From Akebia trifoliata (Eukaryota; Streptophyta; Magnoliopsida; Ranunculales; Lardizabalaceae), in assembly GCA_017979445.1 (NCBI GenBank), contig CM030711.1, positions 3,038,001-3,102,000 of the forward strand: a DNA stretch of 64,000 nt. The letters run 5' to 3'. Positions 11,361 to 22,078 of this stretch are shown piece after piece. Position 1 is the stretch's first letter, and every line of letters starts with the position of its first letter. The translations under genes and the position numbers were made by a program. The notes beneath the pieces are model-generated. The model ran no database searches. It saw nothing but the letters and a program-made list of their open reading frames with translations, and was not told the origin of the DNA.

Positions 11361-11550
11361 ATTTTGTAAGTTTATGAATAAGTCATCCCAATTTGATATT
11401 TGACCTACTAGCATGACGACATGTAAGGTAGGATAGCTTGTTATTGTAATTGTGTGTCATTTACATTTATACGCATATACTATTTTAGTGAATATTTTAT
11501 TTTGTCATTGTAATGTCTTGTATACTCATTTGTAAGATTTCTTTTTATTT

Positions 11551-11771
11551 AGAGTGCTGATTTTGTAACTCAACCCGACAGGGTGACTCAAAAACTCATT
11601 GACATGGCATGGGAAAGAACCATAGATTCTTTCCCATGAGATACACAATCTACATGACTGACCTACCATTTGTAGTTGTGTATCCCAAATGAAAGAATCT
11701 ACAATTCTTTGCACATGACACATCGGTGAGTATTTGAGTCATGTTGTCAGGTTGAGTAACAAAATCATTAG
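11551..11771. mobile_element. Fold-back MITE, TGACTTTTGAACTC family, copy 2
   Basis: Left CTGATTTTGTAACTCAACCC, right GTTGAGTAACAAAATCATTA. It shares CTGACCTACCATTTGTAGTT in the loop with the inverse of copy 1. Confidence 0.7.
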
Positions 11772-11966
11772 TCTTTTATTTATGTAGGGTGAGGTTCCCA
11801 ACCTAATGCTTATCGAACAAAACACAAAAAAGAATTCTTCAATTGATTTGTCTCTCTTATTATAATGGAATGTACTCTACATTTAAGTATTCCTATTTTT
11901 AATGAACACTTGAAAAGCTTTTGAGACAGAACAAGTTGTTGTAAAAATACATCAATATATAAAGAT

Positions 11967-12166
11967 TGTGTTATGAAAATTTGACTTACCCATGTGGCAT
12001 ACTCAATCGACACCCCTGACGTGACATGTTTGGGAACCGTAGATTTTCACTCATCAAGATGCAGAACTGCACTTTTTTATGGGAAAGCACAGATCTACGG
12101 TTCCCGAATATGTCACGTCAGGGGTGATGTTTGAGTATGCCACGTGGGTAAATCAGATTATCACAG
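11967..12166. mobile_element. GAGTCGTGATAA-type fold-back MITE, copy 1
   Basis: Near-perfect inverted repeat: CCCATGTGGCATACTCAATC with CACCCCTGACGTGACATG on the left, and the inverse at 12100-12150. The short loop contains GCACTTTTTTATGGG. It belongs to the family with termini GAGTCGTGATAATCTGAC. Both ends of this copy are somewhat diverged. Confidence 0.75.
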
Positions 12167-12989
12167 TTCATAAAGATAATATTTTTTCTTCTATCATATT
12201 AACCTTATTACGCATTATAGTTTCAGCGACTATTTGAAATTTTAACTAGAGTGATTTTAAGTAAGGTTGCAACTGGGCAGAGTTATAGAACCCTCAACCT
12301 GAGCTCAACTCAACCCGATCATCGGGTTAGAGCTCATTAATCCAAGCTCAACTAGGGATTGAACTTCTAAAATCGGGTTAGTCCAAGTTAGGTAATTTTG
12401 GGAGTGTTAGAAGGGTTGGCCTCGTTAAGCAAGCCTAATTTCATTTTGATCAATATATAAATTTTATTTTTAATTTTAAAAAATAAACACAATATAAAAA
12501 ATAAAATCACTAGTAAAGACATTTGCACACAACTTCCAAATTCATTAATTTTTGTATTATAAATTTTTTACTTAATTTTACAAATATATTTAGAAAGAGA
12601 AAATTAATATATAGCAATGAGTTCAGATTGAGTCGGATTGTTTCAAATCTCAGCCCGAATTCAATTCGAGTTGAGATTTCCTAATCCAAGCTTAACTCAT
12701 TTTTCATATAACCCAACCCAGGCTCACCCATCAAACGGGTTAAGTTCAGGTTAGCCCACCCAAGTTGCAGCCCTAGTTGTAAGAATATGCCATTACATTT
12801 ATGCACTCTTTCCATTCTTTTAGAATATTTATTTTCTTATCTTTTTAATAGTTTTCCACTTTAAAGAAATATTTCTATTTTCAATTGTCTTTTTCTTTTC
12901 TTCTTCTTTTAAGTATAAGATGCTCCATTATTCCTCAGTCTGTCTTAAATAAGAGCAAGTTAGGAGACATTTCACCCTACTTTTTTTCC
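12167..12989. other. Intergenic, repeat-like
   Basis: GGGTTAGAGCTCATTAATCC (about 12325) and the inverse GGCTCACCCATCAAACGGGT (about 12721), with AACTGGGCAGAG near the left end and GTTGCAGCC at 12762, suggest an old fold-back element. No coding frame is seen. Confidence 0.4.
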
Positions 12990-13650
12990 ATATTAAGTAC
13001 CTATCACTATCCTTATTCTCTCTCCTAATGAGATAAGGTGTCCACTCTTGAAGGGTGAGAAATTTCAGTTGATCTGTTCTGACCAACTACACCACCAAGA
13101 TCATTAAATAAGGTTTTCTTATTTTATTCATAATCCAATATATTAGCAATTCCTCCTTCGATTCAACAAATTTAGAGTCACATCCCTTTACTTTAGCTAT
13201 TCACAAAGTCTGATCTGAAATAAAGAAAGTGCCCGTACCGATAGTCAATAGTTAGAGAGGTGGGGTTTTAAAATTAAAATATATAAATAAATGGGTATTT
13301 CTATGATTTTAATTTTAGGATGGGTGAGAAATAGAGGGAGGTGAATTTAATTATTATATTAATTAGGGATGTAAATAAAAGACCCTATTAAATAACAAGG
13401 TTGGGTACGTGTTATCTAGACTCTCTCCTTCCATTCATTTCTTAATTAAACACGTGATTTATAAGAAAGTATTAGAATAATTAAAGTCTTCTTTTGTCCG
13501 GATTTTCCTTTGTTCAACGTTCTATTGAATCTTCTGCTATTTATTTATTTATAAAAATTGATGATTTATTAAAGACAATTTTGACTTCTTCACAGATATT
13601 CTAAATTAGATTGTGAAAATTGAAGGGTAACTTTTTTAAAGAAATGTCAA
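12990..13650 (+). repeat. Intact copy of a repeat that is split at 1-3000
   Basis: Matches 1-345 (TAATGAGATA...GTCC, TCTGACCAACT, AATAAGGTTTTCT, AAAGTCTGATC) and continues without a break into sequence matching 2535-3000 (ATTTTCCTTTGTT, AACGTTCTATT, TTCTTCA.AGATAT). Same orientation. Confidence 0.65.
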
Positions 13651-13887
13651 GCAAGGACAGTGTGCAGTAAGTCTTTTTTATTAAACTCCTTTTTTCCCAT
13701 TTCCCATTTTTCTATTTAAATTATTTTTCAAAAGTAAAGTATAAATTATGTGAAAATAAAAATATAATTTTATTTAAATGGTTGTAAACTCTTTTTTATT
13801 TTACTTATACAAAAAATGCATTTCTTGAAGTATCTTTTATTTAGGAACAAAACACTACTCTCGATTGATACTTTTTAAATAATTTAA

Positions 13888-14122
13888 GAGGCGTGATAAT
13901 CTGGCTACTCCATATGGTACACTCAATCAATTCTCTTGACATGACAAATTTGAGAGCCATAGATTTATACACCTTAAGATAAATGATTCTCTCAAGATAT
14001 ACTTTTTTTTATAGGAAAGTGCAATTGTGTATCCCGAGGCATACATATCTACTGTTCCTGAACTTATCAAGTCAGGAGAGTCTCTTGTATGTGTAACGTG
14101 GGATGGTCAAATTATCACAATT
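13888..14122. mobile_element. GAGTCGTGATAA-type fold-back MITE, copy 2
   Basis: Starts GAGGCGTGATAATCTGGCTA and ends TGGTCAAATTATCACAATTC. The loop has GTGTATCCCGAGGC. It is diverged from the others but has the same layout. Confidence 0.7.
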
Positions 14123-17039
14123 CATAATTTAAATAAAGACAATTATTTTTTTTTAAAGCAAAGGGAAATTATCAAAAAAAAAAACAAGTGAAAATTAAAA
14201 TTTAACAAAAAGATAATGACTTTTTCTTATTTATCAATAGGAATCCAAAATGTCACTCCTAGTAGTGGTTTTTTATATTTCTTTTGATAAAAGGCCCATA
14301 CTACCCCATTAACAACACCACTAAAACTGCTGTTTTTAGTGTCCTTGAACTATCAACTTCTTCCTTTGTTTTTCCTCATTTCAAGGTTAATTTAATTTTT
14401 TTTCTATTCTATTTTGTTAGATACCTACCATTTTCAAAAAGTTAATTTTATTCAAAAATGCCATTTCAAGTGATGTTTTCTGTCATAAAAAATGCCACTT
14501 GTAGTGACATTTTTAAGAAACTATGTAATTAATGGATCAAAACACTGTTCTAGTGGCGTTTTAGGTTTCTATCCGTAAACATGAAAAAAAATATTACTTT
14601 TTTTGTTAAATATTTATTTCCACATATATATATATATTTTTTAATAATAATTTTTCATTAAAGCAAGGCTTAAATATGTTGTTCGAATATTATTTATGAT
14701 GCATCGTTAAAAGGTGTACAATGAAACACTACCATTATGATGAATTGATATAAGATTAGAATGAGATAAGTTAGTGTTTATCTCAGTCAAGATTTAATTT
14801 CTATATAAATCTTATAAGGATTGTGCAACCATTCAACTGAGAGAATAAATCCAACTCTATTTTTCATAAAATATATTTATAGTCACCATCAAATCCCTTT
14901 TTTTTTTTTTTTTTTTTAACTTTCCATCAAAAAAAAAAAAAAAAAAAAATTTATACATCTAATATGGATCAGATACATGGACTTTTTTCCCGTTTTTTTT
15001 TATCTTTTTTTAATAAGTTCTTACCATGTGATTTTGACCATTTCAATCAAGTCATGTACTCTTTATCAGGTGGGCCCATAAAAAAAAGAGAACTGGTGGC
15101 AGTTTGGTCTTGCTTGTTGTAGTGTCCATCACTATCAGCACTAAAGATCACACGTTTCATCTTTTAATTTGTGAGATTTTGAATAATTCCCGAATCAAAG
15201 ATGAGAACTTCGTATTTTCTTGCATTAAAGATAAGCTTCCACTTTGAGTGGTGTTGAGAGAGGGTGATAGAGTTTTTTTCTTTTTTTTGGGTGATTAATT
15301 TCCTTAAATATCTTCTTTACCATGATGTCCCTTAACCCCAATCAGATTCGGGTCAAATACGCATTACGTGAAAGTTAGAAAATTCTACAAAAAAAAATTG
15401 ACGGACCAAGGCCCCCAAATTTTAGAAACTGAATTTTGACGGTTTAGGACCGTCAAAATTCTTGATATTCCTAGATTTGACGATTGAAAACTGTCGAATT
15501 TCTCTCATCCTTCATTAATTTGATAGATTCGGCCCGTTAACAAACAAAATTTGACAAATGAAAATTTTGACTTCAATTCGACTTCTTGATCCGTCGAATT
15601 TTATGAAATTTGACAGCCCAAGACTATCAAATTTAAACTATTTTTACATTATGATGAATCCATCCCTATATCCATCAAGATCCGAATGATATATTACTTT
15701 ACAAATTATATTATTATATTTTTAAATCATCTTTTAACAACCAAAAAGGGTTTGGTGTGGTGGTCAAGACTTCTCGTCATAATGAAAAAGTTTGAATTTA
15801 AATCATTAATTTAGTCACATTTTAACAATTTTAGTTGAAATAATCTAAAACTATTTGACATTATCCAACCCGAATCAATTAATTATATTCGATCTAATTC
15901 AGATATGATTTTAATAAATGTAAAATGATTCGGATATGATCTTAGTTAGTATGATCCGAGTCACATTCGGATATAGATATAGAGACATTCGTATTCAACC
16001 TGAACTCGACCTGTTTTAAACCCTAGTTAATTAATGGGGGTTAATGCATTTCGTTCAATAATTTAAATTTTCAAGATTTATTAGTCGTGACTCCCATGGT
16101 TTATTTAAATTTTCTTGACAAAGCGTTAGAGAATGATATTATTATAATGGAGCTTTTCGCTATAATTAGACCTTTGAGTTTTTTGTCAATGAATAGTAGT
16201 TGTAATTAATTTGATTATTCTTCTAATTCAACCTATGTGATCAAAAGCTTTAATAAGGAAATTCAAGTCTCTTTAAAGCATTATGTCACCGTTCTCCAAA
16301 TTGTTTATATATGTATATCCTTCAACAAATGTGTGTTTGAATTTTATTGGAACAGAGCTCATCAGAAAGTGATTTTTTTACAAAAACATGAACAACTTCT
16401 CGATGATTTTGTGTTTTTTTATGATTTAGAGAGTATTTTGTTCGATAATATATCTTGTAAGGAAAATGGTGGATTGCCTTTGTTGGACACTGTTTTCAAC
16501 ACTGTGCTAACATGGAAGTGCATAGCGAACCGATGATTTTTTAATTTGTATCTTGTAGAAAAAAAATGTGTTCTTATCTGTGCACTTTCACGTCAGCGCA
16601 GTGTTGAACACCCTATGTAACACAATGTTTTTATTTTTATGAATAATGATTTTTTGACCTCTCCCCTTTCTTTGACATACTCCCCCATACTAATGTGGTG
16701 TGGCATGTATTAAAATCACACATTTTTTTTGTTAGGATCTATTACAAATGATTGAATTTATAAAGGCCCATTAAATCCCATTTATTATAATGGGTAAATC
16801 TATAATACAACCAGGGGCAAACTCTGGTTAATTGTATAGTTGAAGAACTTGAAGATGAATGGTTTTAGGGAGAAATTTAGAGGTTTTTGTTTAGAAGTTG
16901 AAGAAACTGATATTTAGATCATTTCCAATTAGTATATGAGAAGGCCCGGTCAAAAGACAATGTCATCAACAAAAATTAAATGATGGGAGGGGGGGCGGTC
17001 TAAAGACAATGTCATCAACAAAAATTAAATGATGGGGTG
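14123..17039. other. Intergenic, no gene seen
   Basis: Contains GTGGTGTT / CCACTAGTAGTG-type repeats at 14240-14560, homopolymer T and A runs at 14900-14950, the CACTA-like end at 15384, and a fold-back at about 16480-16630 (CAACACTGTGCTAACATGGA and the inverse). A 99-codon frame at 16237-16536 has no recognisable motif and overlaps that fold-back. Confidence 0.5.
15384..15645. repeat. CACTA-like terminus with subterminal palindromes (tentative)
   Basis: TCTACAAAAAAAAATTGACGG resembles a decayed CACTAC terminus. It is followed by several copies of TTTGACGG / CCGTCAAA in both orientations (for example ATTTTGACGGTTTAGGACCG then TCAAAATT). Arrays of such motifs are typical of CACTA transposon ends. 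No second end or transposase was found. Confidence 0.4.
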
Positions 17040-17198
17040 TGGGAGGGGGGAGGGGGCAATTGGGAGAGGTGAGGGTGTGAGGGCAAAAGGAGAGAGAGTA
17101 GGGACAAATGGGACATGTAAATAGTTAAAAATATAAGGGTGTCTCAAAATTTTGTGGGGGTAATTGCCCTCACCAGCTCCTTACTAAATCTGCCCCTT
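17040..17198 (+). repeat. Repeat with GTGGGGGCAATTGCCCCCAC-type core, copy 1
   Basis: GGGTGTCTCAAAATTTTGTG then GGGGTAATTGCCCTCACCAG and CTCCTTACTAAATCTGCCCC. This matches the inverse of 34670-34760. Class unknown. Confidence 0.5.
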
Positions 17199-17206
17199 AG
17201 TACAAT

Positions 17207-17427
17207 CATGGTTTTAAAACTCGTTTTGACATCTCGTCTCGTCCATGAAAGAGATCGAGTTATCTCGAACAAGTTTTTTAATACATTTGAATCATCTCAT
17301 TCAACAATGAGAAAAATGAACTATGATTTTAAATCTCGTCTTATATGTTAACTTGTCTATCCGTCTTGTTAGTGGACGTATCGAGACAAACGAGTTGTCT
17401 CAGTCTCGAACAAAATTTAAAATCATG
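17207..17427. mobile_element. CATGGTTTTAAAACTCG MITE with 8-bp TSD
   Basis: Left end CATGGTTTTAAAACTCG, right end AAATTTAAAATCATG, with GTCTCGTCTCG / CGAGACAAACGAG arms. Perfect flanking repeats AGTACAAT lie at 17199-17206 and 17428-17435. The TSD length points to the hAT superfamily. It is non-coding. Confidence 0.85.
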
Positions 17428-17435
17428 AGTACAAT

Positions 17436-18498
17436 TGTACAAGTGATCTCTTAAGTCTTATGCTCATCTACTATAGTTACTTTTAGGTGAGATTGCTATA
17501 TTTTATTTAATATTTATCTACTAAGTTCAACAAATTATTTACATAGTGTATTGTGGTAAAGAAACTCACACAAAAAACGTCTTCATAAATAATAAAGCAG
17601 TGATTTGGCGAAGAAACACCTACGAGAAGTGTATTAAACAAATACCATTAACAAATAAAAAAAATCAAGTGCAATGGATAGTAAAATTTCTTAAAAGTTA
17701 TATTAAAAATGAAATGAGAGATTTATTGGAACAGACCTATCTGTTGCAGTCTTATTATACATATTTAAAGAGATGTATAGTTGTATATTCTAAGAAAATC
17801 ACTTTTTTATTTATTTATTTATAATTTTATCGGTATTTATAATTTTATCGGAGGGTGTGGTCACTTATTCCCCACCTCCCCCATTAAAAAAGTAGGAAAA
17901 TCCCTAATTGACTTCATCCAACATTGCTCTATACTCACAAAAACATGATCGAGTGGTTGCATTTGTACTTCTACAACCCTGTGTTTTTTTATTAAAATGG
18001 TGCTGAAGGAATATTAAAATATACATTGTGAGGATATTATTTTTTTAATGTTAATGTGTGTCAGAATCCTAAATGCTTTTAATCGAAAAAACGATCTCTC
18101 GATTAAAAGCATCTACGGTTCGATATTTCAATGTTAGCACGACACTTTCGCTAAAGGACACTACTAACTCCTTAAAAGAGATTAAGACACCATTGGTTTG
18201 ACACGTGGAAAACTGATCTGAGACCACCATTGCAGACTCTCTCTCTCTCTGACTACTGTTTAATTTCTCAGAGGAAAAGGACCCACAGCTCAGCTAATGG
18301 ATATATCTTGAGACTAGATGACACGCGCACGCACACCTTGACACTTCAGTGTACTAGTTGTTTGAAAATCACAAGAAAAGAGATCGCATTTTTTTTTCTT
18401 CTTTTTTAATTGTGTTTGAAACAGTACCAACCATGATTTCCATGACCCAAACTTTAGGTGGTTGAACAACTTTTCTATACTTTTTATGATTCTTACCG

Positions 18499-18501
<3 letters not shown>
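17436..18501. other. Intergenic, no gene seen
   Basis: AT-rich. A short hairpin with GCTTTTAATCGA / TCGATTAAAAGC lies at about 18076-18111. No coding evidence. Confidence 0.5.
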
Positions 18502-18538
<37 letters not shown>

Positions 18539-18541
<3 letters not shown>

Positions 18542-18871
18542 CCCGTTCAGCAACAAACATTTTGGCAAAATATTTTTCAAAACATGGGTTAGAGGTTTTG
18601 GAATGGACTGGTTTTGGTGAGGAAGATCTCTACGGTGAGGAGATCATCCTCACCAAATATCAGCCCATTCCAAAACTTCTAGTCCCAGTTTACAAGTTGA
18701 AAAATTGTGGATCGTTCATTTTTTGTAAACCATTTTTGATGGGGTTAGAAGTTTTGGAATGGGCTGATTTTTGGTGAGGATGATCTCCTCACCAAAAATC
18801 AGCCCATTCCAAAACCCTAACCCATGTTTTGAAAAATGTTTTGCCAAAATGTTTGTTGCTGAACATTTCCC
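18539..18871. mobile_element. TA-flanked fold-back element, copy A
   Basis: Preceded by (TA)n at 18502-18538 and followed by (TA)n from 18872. Terminal inverted repeats GTTCAGCAACAAACATTTTGG and its complement lie just inside unlike outer ends (left ATCCC, right ATTTCCC). Two inner hairpins, each made of GGAATGGGCTGATTTTTGGT and its complement, flank a central spacer around GTTTACAAGTTG. There is no coding capacity. Short open frames here are by-products of the palindrome. Confidence 0.85.
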
Positions 18872-18888
18872 ATATATATATATGTATA

Positions 18889-19290
18889 TGGTCAGGATCA
18901 ATGGCCATATGAAAAAACATATGTAAAAATAATGCAACATTAATAAAATTTTAAAATATTATTTAGAAGTTTCGGATTGAGCTCATTGTTTGTGAGAATG
19001 ATCTTTATGATGGGAAGATCATCCGGAAAAAAAAAATCAGTCCAATCTGAAACTTCTAACCATATTAAAAGTGATTTAGAATGTGGACCGTCAATTTTTT
19101 GTCAATAATTTATAAATCACTTCTGATGGATTTAGAAGTTTCTAATTGAGCTGATTTTTTGTGAGGATGATCTTCTTATCATAGTGACCATCCTTACAAA
19201 AAATCAGCTCAATCCAAAACCTCTAACCCATATTTTGAAAAATCATTGTTTTTTCATATGTTTTTACATATGGCCCTTGAACCGCCCCCA
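18889..19290. mobile_element. TA-flanked fold-back element, second family
   Basis: Left end GGTCAGGATCAATGGCCATA and right end (complement) GGGGGCGGTTCAAGGGCCAT. Both are followed inside by an ATATG / AAAAACATATG motif. It has the internal AAAAATCAGTCCAATCTGAA hairpins typical of its neighbours. (TA)n lies on both sides (18872-18888 and 19291-19349), so it sits between copies A and B of the first family. Confidence 0.75.
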
Positions 19291-19292
19291 TC

Positions 19293-19349
<57 letters not shown>

Positions 19350-19352
<3 letters not shown>

Positions 19353-19715
19353 TCCCGTTCAGCAACAAATATTTTGACAAACTTTTTGGCAAAACATTTT
19401 TCAAAACATGAGTTAGAGGTTTTGGAATGGGCTGATTTTTGGTGAGGAAGATCTCTACGGTGAGGAGATCATCCTCACCAAAAATCAGCTTATTCCAAAA
19501 CTTCTAGCCCCAGTTTACAAGTTGAAAAATCGTGGACCGTCCATTTTTTGTAAACCATTTTTGATGGGGTTAGAAGTTTTGGAATGGGCTGATTTTTGGT
19601 GATGATGATCTCCTCACCGTAGAGATCATCCTCACCAAAAATCAGCTCATTCCAAAACCTCTAACCCATGTTTTGAAAAATGTTTTGCCAAAATGTTTGT
19701 TGCTGAACAATTCCC
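19350..19715. mobile_element. TA-flanked fold-back element, copy B
   Basis: Starts GAGTCCCGTTCAGCAACAAA after a long (TA)n (about 19291-19349) and ends GTTGCTGAACAATTCCC before (TA)n at 19716-19726. It has the same orientation and inner double hairpin as copy A, plus an extra AATATTTTGACAAACTT near the left end. Confidence 0.85.
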
Positions 19716-19726
19716 TATATATATAT

Positions 19727-20052
19727 GGCGGCGATTCAGCAGTCCTAAAGTTTGTCAAATATTGTGTCAAATATTTTTTAAAACATGAGTTCAAAGCTTT
19801 GGAATGAGCTGATTTTTTGTGAGAATAATCTCTATGATGAGAAGATCATCCTCACCAAAACTTCTAACCCCATCAAAAGTAATTTACAAAAAGTGGATGG
19901 TCCATGATTCTTCAACTTGTAAATTAGGGTTAGAAATTTCAAAATAAAAAGAGATCATCCTCACAAAAAATCAGCTTATTCCAAAACTTTTAACCCTAGC
20001 AAAAGTGATTTATAAAAAAATATTTGACAAATTTTAGGGCTGCCAAACTGCT

Positions 20053-20054
<2 letters not shown>
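19727..20054. mobile_element. TA-flanked fold-back element, third, divergent family
   Basis: Begins GGCGGCGATTCAGCAGTCC and ends with AAATTTTAGGGCTGCCAAAC...TCC. The inner arms TTTGTCAAATATT and AATATTTGACAAATTTT are inverted. Short (TA)n precedes it (19716-19726) and a longer one follows (20055-20087). The core shares TTGGAATGAGCTGATTTTTT and GATCATCCTCAC motifs with copies A and B, so the families are related. Confidence 0.7.
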
Positions 20055-20096
<42 letters not shown>

Positions 20097-20620
20097 TTTG
20101 AAAAAAATAATAATTTGAAAGTGCCTATTCGCTAAATTTGATTAAAGATATGCGAGAATTCAAAACATGCCTTTACCTTGTAATTACTGATAAATATTTT
20201 ATGCTTTTACAAATGTATTTAAATGACAGTTTTAAAACCCATTAAGTTGACTTGACTCAATTGGATAGAATCTTAGATCACTAAGAAAATTATTGAGGTG
20301 AACGCATGAAGCCTAATGTGGATAGTTTTGTAAATTGAGGATGCCCTCAATACACACAAGCTCGTGTAATTCATCAATCCAGGATTCTATACATGAAAGC
20401 ACATATTGATTTTTATCAAAAAAAAAATTCATTATTAAGTCAAGTCATGAAATCAACCCAGTTAAACTAGGTGAAAAATACACTGAATCAAGTTAGAAAT
20501 TCGACAAAATTATGTAAGGAATGAACTTAAGAGTAAGGAATTACTTATAGACCATGCACTTTAAAATGTGATTTTAATTTTAGAACACACACACACACAC
20601 ACACATGTATATATATATAT

Positions 20621-20940
20621 TCAACATTTTTCCTACATGGGTTAAAAGTTTTTGGAATGAGACAATTTTTTTGTAAGGATGATCTCTATGTTGTGGAGAT
20701 CATCCTCACAAAAAATCAGTTCAATCTAAAAATTTTAACCTCACAAAAAAACTTACAAATTAACAATAAAAATTTGACAATACACAATTTTAAACAACTT
20801 TTGATGGGGGCTAGAAGTTTCAGATTGGGTTGATTTTTTGTGAGGAGGTGAGGAATGAAAATGATCTCCTCACAAAAAATTGGCCAAATTCAAAAATTTT
20901 AAGTCTTATAGAACAAGGTGTTGACTATCGGACGTGAGCC
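20621..20940. mobile_element. Degenerate TA-flanked fold-back element
   Basis: Preceded by (CA)n then (TA)n (20586-20620) and followed by ATATATATTG. It contains the family hairpin (GGATGATCTCTATGTTGTGG then GAGATCATCCTCACAAAAAA) and CAGTTCAATCTAAAAATTTT. The terminal repeats are too diverged to define. Confidence 0.5.
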
Positions 20941-21124
20941 ATATATATTGAATCAAGGAATTAGGTCCTCTTAAAGCACTCAAATAAGGATAAATTCTTG
21001 AGGGTGACCTCTAAGGGGGGATTCGAGGTCAAGACCTCCGTTCTCTAAGCCATGGTCTTGACCATTTGAGTGTGGTCTTGGGTATCTCATCGACCCTTGG
21101 GTATTTTTTAGGTCATATATTATA

Positions 21125-21335
21125 GAGTCTTAGTAATATGACTCGTCAAGTGGCATGCTCAATTGACTCTTGACATGAATAAGTTTAGGAATCGTAGATC
21201 TATCTGTCTCAAGATACATTTTTATGGGAAAGAATAATCATATATCTCAAAGTGTATGGATCTACGATTTCTCGAATTTGTCACATCAAGGAATTGATTG
21301 AGTATGCCACCTGACAAATCATATTATCGCGACTT
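21125..21335. mobile_element. GAGTCGTGATAA-type fold-back MITE, copy 3
   Basis: Starts GAGTCTTAGTAATATGACT and ends CATATTATCGCGACTTT. The arms carry GTGGCATGCTCAATTGACT and the inverse ATTGATTGAGTATGCCACC. Confidence 0.7.
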
Positions 21336-21738
21336 TATATTAAAACATGCTACCTATAAAACGTGCTATATGGTAGATATGTAGGCTTACCAAGAAATCT
21401 TCTGTGATTGCAATCAAAGGATCTCTTAAGCTAATGAGTCGACACGTGTACATGTTTCAAATATATCACGGGAAAGTTTACCAAGCAAATCAACAACTTT
21501 CACAGAAGAACACATGCATGTTATATATAGAAGTACGTAAGCAATGACGCGTGTTGAAGAGAAGAAAGAACTAAACAAATAAAATAAATATATATTTTAT
21601 CATCTTCAATAGCCTTATCTGGCACTTGAGCTGGTTCACTCACAATCTGTGGGTGAGTTCCCTGATAATGAAACTAGAAGGTTTCTTTTGTTTTGGTTTT
21701 AATCTATTTTTATCTCTGAGAAACAATTTCCTCACAAA

Positions 21739-22078
21739 CTTAGTAAGATTTTAAACCTTACTCAGAGTTGTTGAACTCAAATGGATTATCAAATTTTCAA
21801 TCCTACATCAAAATATTCTAGATTTCATGGAAAAACCCAGACCCAAAAAAGATTTCAAAATAACTGTCTTTTGGCTCAGGCCAAGGTTTTTAAAATTGAC
21901 GGCTAATAAACTTTCAAATTTAAAATTAAAATTTAATAATATAACTTTTTTATAAGTTTTTATTTTATTTTTAATGATAGAAAATTTAGTTCTCTACATT
22001 CTTTTGGTGTTGGATCATGTTTTTGGATTCAATAAGGTGAGAATAATGATTCTTGAAATCTTATTAAGTTAGTAAGAT
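21739..22078 (+). repeat. CTTACTAAG family, copy 1
   Basis: Starts CTTAGTAAGATTTTAAACCT and GTTGTTGAACTCAAATGGAT. It includes TCTAGATTTCATGGAAAAAC and GGATCATGTTTTTGGATTCA, and ends near TAAGTTAGTAAG. The ends are inverted. The family is dispersed through the window; its class is unknown. Confidence 0.6.

Noticed and set aside
1..13650. CYP94C captured inside an LTR element, with the direct repeats as LTRs
   Set aside because: The repeats lack TG...CA ends, a primer site or polypurine tract, and no retroelement protein lies between them.
16237..16536. 99-codon plus frame
   Set aside because: AT-rich chance frame that runs into a fold-back repeat; no homology recognised.
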